In this document: positions 8,380 through 17,180 of the stretch, one piece after another | Numbering within the stretch: position 1 is the stretch's first letter | Layout of the letters: the number at the start of each line of letters is the position of its first letter | From: an uncultured Chlorobiaceae bacterium | GTDB lineage: Bacteria; Bacteroidota; Chlorobiia; Chlorobiales; Chlorobiaceae | Direction of reading: 5' to 3' | Assembly: GCA_903820085.1 (NCBI GenBank) | Contig: CAIJGA010000034.1 | Span: 18,858 to 82,857, forward strand | DNA: 64,000 bases | The notes under the pieces: generated by a model | The model's database searches: none | The model's input: only the letters and a program-made list of their open reading frames with translations | What the model was told of the DNA's origin: nothing | Translations under genes and position numbers: made by a program

Positions 8380-8604
8380 TCAGCAAGTTTGCCCATCGCC
8401 GAATGAATAAGCTCTGCAAAGCTCCTCTATCCTGTCGTTATGGAAATCCGCCTTTAAAAGGGATTCCGCATAATGCCAGTCCAGCTTATCTGATCCATGA
8501 TTTTTCCCTTTGGCTATATATCGGTGAAAAGCTGTAAGCCTGATCTTTTCTTTGGGATTCAAGGCAATATTTCCTTCTAGTCTGTGAATAGTCTCGTTTG
8601 ACAT
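8380..8604 (-). pseudogene. Chimeric ORF: DUF2934-like head fused to metallophosphoesterase fragment
   Basis: 74 codons from the ATG at 8604. Residues 13-45 (KIRLTAFHRYIAKGKNHGSD, then LDWHYAESL) match the DUF2934-like protein at 24400-24555. Residues about 45-60 (KADFHNDRIEELCRAYS) match the internal segment KADFLNYRIEELCRSYS of the metallophosphoesterase at 12267-13340. The DNA upstream also resembles the DNA upstream of 24555. The simplest reading is that two adjacent genes were fused by a deletion at a short ESL/KADF similarity. The frame is open, so a small protein may still be made. Confidence 0.6.
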
Positions 8605-8779
8605 ACTTGTTAGATGTTTATAATTGTAAAAAAAAATGCGCACTCTTTTGCTTATTGCAAGTCTACTGATTTCCTATTTCTTCGGCAAGAGGCTTTAGGT
8701 TACATCAATGCAAACTTTTTTTACTCCATCACGATCTTGTCTGAACAGACTTCAAAAAAAATACCCGAGCGACTGGGCA

Positions 8780-9081
8780 TGCAAATGGTTTACCACAACT
8801 CTTCAATGGCACCAATAAGCAAAATACGGTATTGTTATAAGCAGATAATATCTCTCGAGCATGGTTTTTTAACCAGTTTGGAATTTTCGGGGGAACTCAT
8901 CGATCTGGCCGCCATTGTGCAAACGTTAACTCATTTATTTGCCTTATTGCAATGCAGAGTCAACTATTATTGCCCTTGCATTTCAATTGCCGAATACTAT
9001 TCAAAAGTTTTTTCCCATTACTTTCTTACATATAAATTAATCTCTTTCTTATTAAGCAAATGTGAATTTTTTTTTCACTGA
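8780..9081 (-). pseudogene. Remnant of metallophosphoesterase 5' part and its upstream region
   Basis: The plus-strand sequence from about 8790 to 8905 follows 13105-13215 nearly base for base (shared runs include ATATCTCTCGAGCATGGTTTT), the antisense of residues about 40-75 of the intact metallophosphoesterase. From 8930 to 9081 it follows 13395-13520, the region upstream of that gene, with the start codon and first 30-40 codons lost. A plus-strand ORF across this stretch is an accident of the antisense strand. Confidence 0.65.
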
Positions 9082-9261
9082 TAACTTTTTCACAAGCCGA
9101 AACTTATTTATTTGTTTTGTTACAATAACGTAAAATTCGCATTCACGAATAGGATTGTATTTTATAATATTGTTGTTTAGCGGTGATAATTCTTCATACC
9201 GCTCTGTACCTCTACATGCCTTCGTTTTTTTGAAAATACGAGTGACTATGGAGTGATATTT

Positions 9262-9380
9262 TAAATAAAAGCATGCGCCCGTTCAAAACATAATGATTTC
9301 TAAAGGCTGTTCTTCCTTAATGATCCGGATGAAGCATCCGGATTTATCGTAGAAGAGGTCTGGAAACGGCTTAACATAAA
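9262..9380 (+). pseudogene. 3' remnant of a DUF6794-like gene
   Basis: One frame encodes FLNDPDEASGFIVEEVWKRL, matching FLNDADSASKVILEAIWNRL in the intact protein at 13778-14110. Similarity begins at AAAGCATGCGCC (9268), which also occurs in both other copies. The 5' two thirds are gone. It lies about 80 bp upstream of the RodZ-like gene, the same order as in the second copy of the module. Confidence 0.6.
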
Positions 9381-9457
9381 ACGAATAAAAGGATATTGAT
9401 AATTATTGACTGACTACCATCTCAGTACTCCAATAAATACTGTAATCCACATTTTTT

Positions 9458-10006
9458 ATGACAGAACCCTTATCGAATAACAGCTCACTGGCTCTTTTGG
9501 AGAAAGAACTTAAAACAGCTGGACTTGGAGGAAAACTTTCACTTGAACAAGTGAGTCAGTGGACTAAAATTCGACAGTATTATTTGAAAATACTTAAGAA
9601 TGGGAATTTCAGCTTTATTCCAGAAGGGTATGTTTCTGCCTGTATCAAGGCATACAGTAGAGAGATGGGACTTGATGACAGCGAAACCCTTGAACGATAC
9701 AAAAAGGGACTTAAACTACAGGGGACATTCAACAGCGGAAATGTTACTAAAATCAAAATAGAATCCAGAACCAATAAAAAGTTTAGGAGTAGCAAAATAA
9801 ATAAGCAAAACTCGGAACTGCTGAAATCCATACTGCCGTTAAGCATTGGTATGTTCGTTGGGGTAGTTGGAGCCATCGGATTCAGTTATATAGAAGAGAA
9901 TAGCAGAGTTTCCGTTCATACGCCCTCAACTGTAAACACAAGCAGATCCGTTCGCGTTTCCGTCCCGTCTCCTTCACCCCTGCGTTTTTCAGGTTCTCAG
10001 AAATAG
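9458..10006 (+). CDS. RodZ-like membrane protein with N-terminal helix-turn-helix (copy 1)
   Basis: 182 residues. Residues about 18-75 form a RodZ-type helix-turn-helix (KLSLEQVSQWTKIRQYYLKI, then a YV.ACIKAYSREMGLD ending). A basic linker follows, then one membrane helix at about 130-150 (SIGMFVGVVGAIGFSYI) and a short Ser/Pro-rich tail. In RodZ this layout places the DNA-binding-like domain in the cytoplasm, where it contacts MreB, with the tail in the periplasm. Here the tail is only about 30 residues, with no RodZ beta domain. Paralogue at 17181-17735, including about 30 bp of shared upstream sequence. Function unknown. Confidence 0.7.
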   Translation: MTEPLSNNSSLALLEKELKTAGLGGKLSLEQVSQWTKIRQYYLKILKNGNFSFIPEGYVSACIKAYSREMGLDDSETLERYKKGLKLQGTFNSGNVTKIKIESRTNKKFRSSKINKQNSELLKSILPLSIGMFVGVVGAIGFSYIEENSRVSVHTPSTVNTSRSVRVSVPSPSPLRFSGSQK

Positions 10007-10099
10007 CGGAACACTAAAAAACTTCCGGGTTCGGACGGGGCAGTTATTTTTGCCGGCAATTTTTATGCGTTGCAATCAACCCGGTTCTGTTATCAGATT

Positions 10100-10840
10100 T
10101 TAATAGTTACCTAACAAGCTCCCTTCAAAATTGGTGTTATTTACATCGGCACCATTCAGGTTAGCTCCTATTAGATTAGCCATGCTGAGATCGGCATCGG
10201 TGAGGACTGCATCAGTGAGATCGGCCTCAGTAAGTACAGCACCATGAAGGTTCGCCTTTTGGAGGTTCGCCTTTTTGAGGCTTGCCCCGAAGAGGCTTGC
10301 ATGCATGAGGTTGGCTCTCAGAAGATTAGCCCCATTGAGGTTTGTCCAATGGAGACTGGCCTTGTGGAGATTTGCATCCATGAGTTCTGCCCTCTGGAGA
10401 TTAGCCTCAATAAAGTCTGCACCATGGAGAATCGCCCCCTTAAGGATTGCGTCAGAAAGATTTGCTTCAATGAGGTATGCCCCCCGAAGGTTTGCCTCAG
10501 TAAGGATGGTTCGGGAGAGATCTGCCCTATGGAGGCAGGCTCCATCGAGAATTGCCTCAGTAAATATTGCATTGCTTAAGTTAGCTTTAATCAGGCTTGC
10601 CCTGTAGAGGATGGCCCTGCGAAGGTTTGCGTTACTGAGGTCTGACCTGTAGAAGTTTGCTCCGCTGAGGTTGGCCTCTATAAGGATCGCCCCCTGAAGG
10701 TTAGCATTGCAGAGATTGGCTCCGTGGAGACATGCTCGACTGAGGTCTACTCCTCTCAGATCCACTTCAAGTCCAGGATTTTCCCTTCTGGTTTCGTTCC
10801 ACTCTGTTACTGATCTGAGAAGCATTTCTATATCCAGCAT
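10100..10840 (-). CDS. Pentapeptide-repeat protein
   Basis: 246 residues. After about 27 residues the whole chain consists of A(N/D)Lxx repeats (for example GANLCNANLQGAILIEANLS), about 40 units, predicting a right-handed quadrilateral beta-helix. There is no signal peptide or membrane helix. Pentapeptide proteins include DNA mimics that protect gyrase (Qnr/MfpA) and many of unknown role; nothing here singles out one. The strong periodicity creates long open frames on the opposite strand that are not genes. It has no co-directional neighbour and stands alone. Confidence 0.85.
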   Translation of the reverse strand: MLDIEMLLRSVTEWNETRRENPGLEVDLRGVDLSRACLHGANLCNANLQGAILIEANLSGANFYRSDLSNANLRRAILYRASLIKANLSNAIFTEAILDGACLHRADLSRTILTEANLRGAYLIEANLSDAILKGAILHGADFIEANLQRAELMDANLHKASLHWTNLNGANLLRANLMHASLFGASLKKANLQKANLHGAVLTEADLTDAVLTDADLSMANLIGANLNGADVNNTNFEGSLLGNY

Positions 10841-11435
10841 GGCTGTAACTCCCTTTTGGTAAGCCTTTGGTTTGTATTATCCGTTCAGTTTTCGTGTTTT
10901 TTCTCTGTGAAGTCTGAGTGCGGGATTTTCTATATATAGAGGAGAACCTAAGCGGGTTGTAAATAGTTCAGGAAAGCATTGATTTACAAGCAGTTAATTA
11001 ACGCAGTATCATTTTTTGTCTGATTGCACCCTCTCGCTGTTCCTGTTCAGATACTTCTCTTTCGTTCGTTTGACATGATTACTCTCGTTAATTGATTGGC
11101 CAACGAGGAAAATCATTTGAATTTTGAATTCATAACATCTTAATGCCTAAAGACATATTATACCAATTCCTCAAGGTCGAGAAAAATAAAGCATGTCAAA
11201 TCTATGTTAAATCTGATAGCGCTTATCTGAGCTAACAACTTGCAATTATGACATCTTTGTAAGACGAAAACAATCATTAACTTACTTTATAAAAACAATT
11301 AAGCGAAACATACCATTTCAAAACAACAAGTTTTCCGTTATCGATAAAATAGTTTTCAAAATTAACACCAGCAATAAGCCTCGGGGTTATTTGCATCTAT
11401 TTATTATATTTAGGTAAATTTTTTAACGTAATCTG
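10841..11435. other. AT-rich intergenic region, no gene seen
   Basis: About 600 bp with stops in all frames. It holds the promoter side of the pentapeptide-repeat gene. No hairpin, Pho-box-like motif or repeat shared with the rest of the window was recognised. Confidence 0.5.
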
Positions 11436-11560
11436 GAGGCGCGACATTGTCAGTTGCCCCTTCTTTTTTTCACCAAAAGGGTGGGAAGTCATCAAGAATA
11501 CCCTTTCGTCGTTCGAACTTGTCTCATACTTTTCCCCAGGAAATCGCCGGGTATAAAAAG
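11436..11560 (+). pseudogene. 5' remnant of a pyruvoyl-dependent arginine decarboxylase gene
   Basis: It keeps the ribosome site and TTG start (GGAGGCGCGACATTGTCA) and then, with a frameshift, FFTKRVGSHQEYP, matching [13 protein letters not shown] of the intact enzyme at 18975-19520. The similarity (TTTTTCACCAAA, CGTTCGAACTTG) ends after roughly 30 codons; the catalytic serine region and the rest are missing. Confidence 0.62.
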
Positions 11561-11587
11561 TTATTCCACCAAAACAATTAGATTCCA

Positions 11588-12196
11588 GTGCTCAAAAGAA
11601 TCGTTGATCGGTACGAGCATACCGCTGATGGCCTTGTTATTGTTGATGTAGCCGCAAGGCGTGTAGAAGATCTTTATGAGGATTTCGACAAAACGGCCCC
11701 ATACCATAAAAAGGATCTTGATGAAGATCTCGTCTATTATCTCACAGAGTGTGCGCGTGAAATTGGCCGTGTTGATTTTGTGATACGCTTCATGTTTGAG
11801 TGTTATCCTTCAGAAGAGTTCATGCTGCGGGTGCGAACCAGTGTCCATAAATTTTTTATCTACCAGCGGGAACTCGAACGTGGAGCCATGAACAAGATGC
11901 TGAGAACTGCAGCAACGCTGCTCATTATTGGCATCATCATTCTCGGCCTCTCTCTGTGGGTCAATCACCTCTTTACTGTTGGCAGAACTCCCTCATTTCT
12001 CAACACTGTTTTTGCCGAAGGGCTTACCATTGTAGCATGGGTTTCTGTGTGGGAGGCGCTTGCAACATTTTTGCTGAACTGGCCTCAACATCTTTTTCTC
12101 ATCAAGCTTTTCCGAAAAATCGCTGAAGCTCCAGTACAGTTTCAGCAGCCTTCGGAGCATCTTTCAGTAGTAACTGATTCTGCATCAGAACGTTAG
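11588..12196 (+). CDS. Uncharacterised two-helix membrane protein
   Basis: 202 residues from a GTG at 11588. A soluble N-terminal part of about 105 residues, rich in charged residues, is followed by two hydrophobic helices at about 108-130 (LRTAATLLIIGIIILGLSLW) and 145-165 (EGLTIVAWVSVWEALATFLL), then a cytoplasmic tail. The EGLTIVAWVSVWEA stretch resembles a conserved family of small bacterial membrane proteins for which I know no function. It is preceded by the decarboxylase remnant and convergent with the metallophosphoesterase. The start is uncertain because no good ribosome site is seen. Confidence 0.65.
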   Translation: MLKRIVDRYEHTADGLVIVDVAARRVEDLYEDFDKTAPYHKKDLDEDLVYYLTECAREIGRVDFVIRFMFECYPSEEFMLRVRTSVHKFFIYQRELERGAMNKMLRTAATLLIIGIIILGLSLWVNHLFTVGRTPSFLNTVFAEGLTIVAWVSVWEALATFLLNWPQHLFLIKLFRKIAEAPVQFQQPSEHLSVVTDSASER

Positions 12197-12266
12197 ACGG
12201 TTCTTACGAGAGCTCTCGCGAGGAATATGACATCCCGTACCGCTCTGAATATCTTCCGTTAGCACT

Positions 12267-13340
12267 TCATGCCAGAAGGTGCAGGCGGGAAAAAACATAA
12301 TCAAGAGAGTCCTCATTCAGAACAATTCTCGAAAAACCCGTCAAACCCAGCTCCATTGGCCGATTGTCCCGCTCACTGATATACTTGCGATTTTGCTTGC
12401 CATTATACCAGTAAACCAGCCGTATGATACTCCCCTCAATTTCAAGGGCTGTAATGCCACGTTTTCCAATAGTACATCCTGAGTTAAAAACACTTGGAAT
12501 GGTAATGTTATTGTAAATACCGCTTCTCAGCCCGATTACCTTCCCCTTCTTGTAACAGGCATCAAGCTCGGATTTCAACTCGACGATTTTCATTTTGATA
12601 GTTGAACGCATCTCAACGTCAGCGGACGAATACGACCTGCAGAGTTCCTCAATCCTGTAATTCAGAAAATCCGCTTTAGAAAGTGATTCAAACAATGGAC
12701 GATGTGTATGACCTATGATAGAGACAATTTTAGCCTGGTTTGAGAACTCATAAATCGATTGTTCAATAGCGAACCTTTGGCGACTGTTATAGGCGACAGA
12801 AAAGTTCCTTATTCCGAGCGGCTTGGCTAAATAACGAAGAAAGAAAATAACCGCACGACTGAGTATGGAACAGGTTTGCCATAAAATCAGAGCTGCCTGG
12901 TGACCGTGAAACAGCAGGAGCGTATCATCTCCGTATTGAAATTTAACTGATTCGACAAGCGATGACGCGAGTCGGTATTCCCTTGAGTCAAGCAGCGCTG
13001 CATCATGGTTCCCCAAGGTTTTCCAAAAAAAACCATTTTCCCGAAATTTGAGAAAAAGATCGTAAATGTCACTCCACTGGAGAGCAATACTTTCAAGCGA
13101 GAACTTGAACAACTCTTCAATGTCACCATTAAGCACAAGACTGTATTGTTCAGGCAGGTAATATCTCTCGAGCATGGTTTTAACCAATTCGGAATTTTCC
13201 CGAAACTCATCCTGCCGTCCGCCGTTGCCCATGTGCAGGTCGCTGAGGACAAGTACCTTTGAGGATTGATCAAGAGTAACAGAGCTCGCCTTAGTAAGCA
13301 GACGATCAAGATGAGGATGCTTTTTGGCATGATGGCTCAT
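12267..13340 (-). CDS. Calcineurin-like metallophosphoesterase
   Basis: 357 residues with the full metal-binding set: SDLHMG (about 33-38), NGDIEEL, GNHD, FHGH and GHTHRP. An extra helical insert rich in aromatic residues lies between FHGH and GHTH (about 155-205), and a C-terminal extension follows GHTH. Closest in layout to bacterial UDP-2,3-diacylglucosamine-hydrolase or uncharacterised phosphoesterases; the substrate cannot be told. It stands alone, divergent from the DUF6794-like gene. Parts of a second, dead copy lie at 8380-9081. Confidence 0.82.
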   Translation of the reverse strand: MSHHAKKHPHLDRLLTKASSVTLDQSSKVLVLSDLHMGNGGRQDEFRENSELVKTMLERYYLPEQYSLVLNGDIEELFKFSLESIALQWSDIYDLFLKFRENGFFWKTLGNHDAALLDSREYRLASSLVESVKFQYGDDTLLLFHGHQAALILWQTCSILSRAVIFFLRYLAKPLGIRNFSVAYNSRQRFAIEQSIYEFSNQAKIVSIIGHTHRPLFESLSKADFLNYRIEELCRSYSSADVEMRSTIKMKIVELKSELDACYKKGKVIGLRSGIYNNITIPSVFNSGCTIGKRGITALEIEGSIIRLVYWYNGKQNRKYISERDNRPMELGLTGFSRIVLNEDSLDYVFSRLHLLA

Positions 13341-13631
13341 GGCATCACACTGTTGCCATAGTTGCGGCCCTTGATATGGAATAATCCAAACATGTACTCA
13401 TTTTTTTGCCTTATTGCCGTGTACAGTCAATTACTTATTGCCCTTTCTTTTTCATGTATTAATGTTAAGGAATTATTTTCAGCTTTAATTTAATCGCATA
13501 TTTGTTAAGAAAATGTGAACTCATTTACTTTAAACGGTCATTTATAGACATACAGCGCTTCTGATTGTCAAGAGAATGTTAAAAATAAATAATAAACTTA
13601 ACTCATCGAATATTTTATTCAGGCAATTCAT

Positions 13632-14100
13632 CCCGTCTGTTAATTATTTGAAAACAATGATGCACGTAAAGTTGATTTATACGCAACCTTCGTATATTTT
13701 TTAAAAAATTACTGGCATATCAATAAAGCATCAAATGATATGCAACAAAAATAACTTTTATAACCTATTTTAAGATTATGCATAATAGATCACCTTGGCC
13801 CAGAACGATCAATGATGCTGCAGAACGGATCATTGCGATAATGAACGATAAAGAGAGGAAAAAGGTGGCATCTCTTCCTGAGGGCAAGTTGCAGAAACTC
13901 CGCTTTAGTCTCGGCAGATACCTCCATAGTGAGCTGGGATTACTCGAAGGTAACGATGCCTTGATAAAAGCATGCGCCATTTCAGCGCACGGTAATTTTG
14001 AAAGTCATTTTTTCCTTAATGATGCCGATTCAGCATCAAAAGTAATCCTTGAAGCAATATGGAACAGGTTGAAAAGGGTAACGCCTCTCACTAACTGCTT
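13632..14100 (+). repeat. Direct repeat copy 1 flanking the MacB-type transporter
   Basis: The sequence beginning CGTCTGTTAATTATT, through ATGCACGTAAA, CCTTCGTATATTT and GATATGCAACAA, into the DUF6794-like gene recurs at 16403-16738. Copy 2 lacks about 130 bp that hold the first 35 codons of the gene. The two copies bracket the transporter gene. Confidence 0.75.
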
Positions 14101-14110
14101 GCATATGTGA
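13778..14110 (+). CDS. Small uncharacterised protein, DUF6794-like
   Basis: 110 residues, soluble, no signal peptide. Pattern: SPWPRTINDAAERIIAIM at the start, LRFSLGRYLHSELGL in the middle, and FFLNDADSASKVILEAIWNR at the end. This resembles a domain of unknown function I recall as DUF6794 (name not verified), often seen in Bacteroidota/Chlorobiota. It is the intact member of three copies in this window; the others are a 5'-truncated copy at 16526-16738 and a remnant at 9262-9380. Divergent from the metallophosphoesterase. No function is known to me. Confidence 0.68.
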   Translation: MHNRSPWPRTINDAAERIIAIMNDKERKKVASLPEGKLQKLRFSLGRYLHSELGLLEGNDALIKACAISAHGNFESHFFLNDADSASKVILEAIWNRLKRVTPLTNCLHM

Positions 14111-14216
14111 ACGGCTCGGTCCACTTCATTTCATCCGCAATGAATTCGTGTTGATTGGATATGTTGTATTTATTCCGACATTTGTACTTCCGAAGTATTG
14201 ACAGAGCAACTTTTCA

Positions 14217-14414
14217 ATGAAATCAAAAAATTTTCCCGTTCTGGCGACCTTGTTTTTTCTCCCGGCTTCACCATCTCATGCGGTAAAGCCCTTAAGCTCG
14301 CGAAAGTGCATCATCGAATACATGGAGGTGAATTCCAAACTGGCGCAAACAAAGTTAGAATCAGTTTCTGTCATGAATTGCGCAAAGTTCCGTCTGATCG
14401 GCAGGACTCGATAA
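14217..14414 (+). pseudogene. Signal-peptide stub of a TolC-like gene, coupled to the MacB gene
   Basis: 65 codons: a clear signal peptide ([20 protein letters not shown] ending at HA), then [22 protein letters not shown], which looks like the start of a TolC-family outer membrane factor (LSLRECIEYALENNxxLAQ type). It then turns into unrelated sequence and stops. The TAA overlaps the transporter ATG (TAATG). I read it as what remains of a tolC-macA-macB type operon after an internal deletion. It may still act as a translated leader for the transporter gene. Confidence 0.45.
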
Positions 14415-16387
14415 TGAAACCACTTCTGCAGCTTGTCGATGTTCACCGCACATACCGGATCGGTGAAAGTACCGTTCATGCCCTGCGCGGTATATCCCTG
14501 ACCATAGAACAGGGTGAGTTTGTTGCCATCATGGGAGCTTCGGGGTCAGGCAAATCTTCATTGCTTCATATTCTGGGACTGCTCGACAATCCCGACATGG
14601 GCGCGTTCATGATCATGGACAATAATGTCAGCGCCATGACGGAGGATGAGCAGGCCGGGTTGCGCAATAATGTTGCCGGATTTGTTTTTCAGCAGTTTCA
14701 TCTGCTCAAGCGCATGACCATTGTCGATAATGTGCGGTTGCCGCATATCTACAGCGGGCTTAAGGGAGATTTTCGTCAGGAGGCAACAGATCGGCTGAAA
14801 CTGGTTGGACTTGAACAACGGATCGGCCATACCCCAAACCAGCTTTCAGGAGGCGAACAGCAGCGGGTGGCGATAGCACGGGCGCTGATCCGCGATCCGC
14901 TGATCATTTTTGCCGACGAGCCGACCGGCAACCTCGATTCAAAAAATTCTGCAGAGATCATGAAGATTCTCAAGGGACTTCATGACGAGGGGAAAACCAT
15001 CATTATGGTGACGCATGAACATGAAATTGCCGCATATGCCGGGCGGGTCATTATCATGAAAGATGGTGTCATTGTTTCCGATGAACACAGGACGGAGAGA
15101 TCTCACTTGGTGGAAGTTGCTCGGGAGAGGCGATTTGAGATCCATGATTCCAGAAAAGGATCGTTATGGCAGGACGGCCGGTTTACCGGATTTATGGCTC
15201 AGGCTTTTCAGTCCATTCTTGCCAACAAGATGCGCTCATTTCTTTCCGTACTCGGAATTCTTGTAGGGGTTGCATCGGTGATTGCCATGATGGCGCTTGG
15301 AGCTGGCGCACAGGAGGCCATGCAGGAGGATCTGAAATCGATGGGTTCGAATATGCTCTCGATCAGGTCAGGATCAGCAAAAATCAGGGGTGCATCCCAG
15401 GGAGCTGGCGCTGTTGCGCGCTTTACGTTCAAGGATGTAGAAGAAATTGCTTCGCTTCGTACGCTGGTCAAAAATACCGCCGGAGTAGTCAACGGCGCCG
15501 GACGGATTGTTTACGGCAACAAAAACTGGAGCTCGCAGTTAACGGGGGTGGGGTTCGATTATGGTACCATGCGTGCGTCTATCCCTGCGGTTGGCAGGTG
15601 GTTTACCCCAGAAGAGATGCAAACACGGGCAAAAACAGCCATTATTGGCGTGACAGTTGTAAAGGAGCTTTTTGGTGGCAGCAATCCGCTTGGCAAGACC
15701 ATCAAGATCAACAGAATTAATTTCAAGGTTATCGGAATCGCTCCGGCAAAAGGGTTTTCCGGGCAGCATGACGATGATGACGTGGTCATTATTCCAGTGA
15801 CGACGGCCATGTACCGCGTTCTTGGCAAGGATTATCTCAGCGGCATCTTTGTCGAGGCCGCCTCGCCCAACCAGGTTGATCAAGCCAAAACCACGATCAG
15901 TGAGCTGATCCGTAAACTCCACCGCCTCAAAGAGGATGACGATACCTTTAATATCAGGGATATGACCGAAATCCAGAAGATGCTAAAGAGCACTACAGAG
16001 ACCATGAGCCTTCTGCTTGGTTCAATTGCGGCCATCTCGCTGCTTGTTGGTGGGATCGGTATCATGAATATCATGCTTGTTTCCGTGACTGAACGAACCA
16101 GGGAGATTGGTTTGCGCAAGGCTATCGGAGCAAGAAAAAGTGACATCATGCTCCAGTTTCTTATTGAATCGGTGGGGATGACCATCAGTGGAGGGTTCAT
16201 CGGGGTTCTTGCCGGAATCGGTATTTCGCTGATTCTCGCTGTTTTTGCCGGCTGGGCGATAAAAACTTCGCTCATATCCGTCCTGCTCGCAACCACCTTT
16301 TCAGCACTCACCGGTATCTTTTTCGGCCTTTGGCCTGCCAGAAAAGCCGCATTACTCAAACCAGTGGAAGCCCTCCGCTTTGAGTAA
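14414..16387 (+). CDS. MacB-type ABC transporter (ATPase fused to permease)
   Basis: 657 residues from the ATG at 14414, where the LolD/MacB-type ABC domain begins ([15 protein letters not shown]). The ABC domain spans 1-235: Walker A GASGSGKS at 41-48, signature LSGGEQQR, Walker [10 protein letters not shown]. The membrane part has a first helix near 270-290, a periplasmic MacB core of about 220 residues, and three C-terminal helices. Family members are mechanotransmitters for efflux of macrolides, peptides or lipoproteins with a MacA adaptor and TolC. Neither partner is intact nearby. It is flanked by direct repeats carrying DUF6794-like copies. Confidence 0.85.
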   Translation: MKPLLQLVDVHRTYRIGESTVHALRGISLTIEQGEFVAIMGASGSGKSSLLHILGLLDNPDMGAFMIMDNNVSAMTEDEQAGLRNNVAGFVFQQFHLLKRMTIVDNVRLPHIYSGLKGDFRQEATDRLKLVGLEQRIGHTPNQLSGGEQQRVAIARALIRDPLIIFADEPTGNLDSKNSAEIMKILKGLHDEGKTIIMVTHEHEIAAYAGRVIIMKDGVIVSDEHRTERSHLVEVARERRFEIHDSRKGSLWQDGRFTGFMAQAFQSILANKMRSFLSVLGILVGVASVIAMMALGAGAQEAMQEDLKSMGSNMLSIRSGSAKIRGASQGAGAVARFTFKDVEEIASLRTLVKNTAGVVNGAGRIVYGNKNWSSQLTGVGFDYGTMRASIPAVGRWFTPEEMQTRAKTAIIGVTVVKELFGGSNPLGKTIKINRINFKVIGIAPAKGFSGQHDDDDVVIIPVTTAMYRVLGKDYLSGIFVEAASPNQVDQAKTTISELIRKLHRLKEDDDTFNIRDMTEIQKMLKSTTETMSLLLGSIAAISLLVGGIGIMNIMLVSVTERTREIGLRKAIGARKSDIMLQFLIESVGMTISGGFIGVLAGIGISLILAVFAGWAIKTSLISVLLATTFSALTGIFFGLWPARKAALLKPVEALRFE

Positions 16388-16402
16388 AGAAAACCTTAAG
16401 CC

Positions 16403-16738
16403 GTCTGTTAATTATTGGAAAACAAAGATGCACGTAAAATATATTTACTCTTAGCCTTCGTATATTTGTTTAAAAATTTACAGGGCATATCAAGACAGAA
16501 TCAAAGATATGCAACAATAAAAACTGGCAAGTTGCAGAAACTCCGTTTTAGTCTTGGCAGATACCTCTATCATGAGCTTGGATTACACGAAGGTAACGAT
16601 GCCTTGATACAAGCATGCGCCATTTCAGAGCACGGTAATTTTGAAAGTCATTTTTTCCTTAATGATACCGATTCGGCACTTGATGTAATCCAGAATGCGA
16701 TTTGGAGCAGGCTGAAAAGGGTAAAGCCTGTCGCGTAA
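16403..16738 (+). repeat. Direct repeat copy 2 flanking the MacB-type transporter
   Basis: Begins 17 bp after the transporter stop with CGTCTGTTAATTATTGG and follows copy 1 (13632-14100) through the upstream region. It then jumps from GCAACAATAAAAA straight to GGCAAGTTGCAG inside the coding part. Confidence 0.72.
16526..16738 (+). pseudogene. 5'-truncated DUF6794-like gene
   Basis: Codes for GKLQKLRFSLGRYLYHELGL and onward to the C-terminus, about 80% like residues 36-104 of the protein at 13778-14110. The frame is open back to an ATG at 16415, but those 37 codons lie in what is non-coding DNA in copy 1, so that start is probably not original. A short protein might still be produced. Confidence 0.6.
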
Positions 16739-16814
16739 ATGCTTGCTTATTTGAACGGCTCAGGCATAAATTCAGGAATGAACAATTCATTATAATAGCG
16801 AAGGTACAAAAAAC

Positions 16815-17075
16815 ATGACACTGAGAGAACTTGTCACAGCTCATGATTCTGACGGATTCTTCCTTGCAACAGCAAGATATGATGTTGCTTCATGTAAGCT
16901 GGAATTTCTTTTTTTCGATGATGATATGGATAAAACATACGGGGGGACAGAAATGCGGAAGCTCAAGAACACCGACTATATCGATACCGAGGTACCCGAT
17001 GAAGCGGAATATGCAAGTGACTGGATGATAACATACTATAATGATAAGCATTACAGAATAAAAATTTTCTTTTGA
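16815..17075 (+). CDS. Small acidic hypothetical protein
   Basis: 86 residues, acidic, no signal peptide or membrane helix. Start MTLRELVTAHDSDGFFLATA; the middle is rich in D and E (FFDDDMDKTYGG), and the end is aromatic and basic (YYNDKHYRIKIFF). I do not recognise the family. It lies between the truncated DUF6794-like copy and the second RodZ-like gene, all on the plus strand, about 105 bp before the latter. No counterpart is seen in the first copy of the module (9.0-9.5 kb). Confidence 0.55.
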   Translation: MTLRELVTAHDSDGFFLATARYDVASCKLEFLFFDDDMDKTYGGTEMRKLKNTDYIDTEVPDEAEYASDWMITYYNDKHYRIKIFF

Positions 17076-17180
17076 ATAAACCAAACCCTGTCAATCCGAA
17101 AGCATAATAATGAACAAGACCACTCTATCAATTCATGAATGGCTTGGAAACAGGTCAAATACTGTAATTCCGGGCTTTTT

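Noticed and set aside
8614..9081. 155-codon plus-strand frame
   Set aside because: Its sequence is the antisense of a decayed metallophosphoesterase copy plus upstream DNA.
10244..10607. Two long plus-strand frames opposite the pentapeptide-repeat gene
   Set aside because: They arise from the repeat periodicity; their translations are low-complexity mirrors of the repeats.
16415..16525. Upstream start for the second DUF6794-like ORF
   Set aside because: The same stretch in copy 1 is non-coding, so it is an accidental extension after a deletion.
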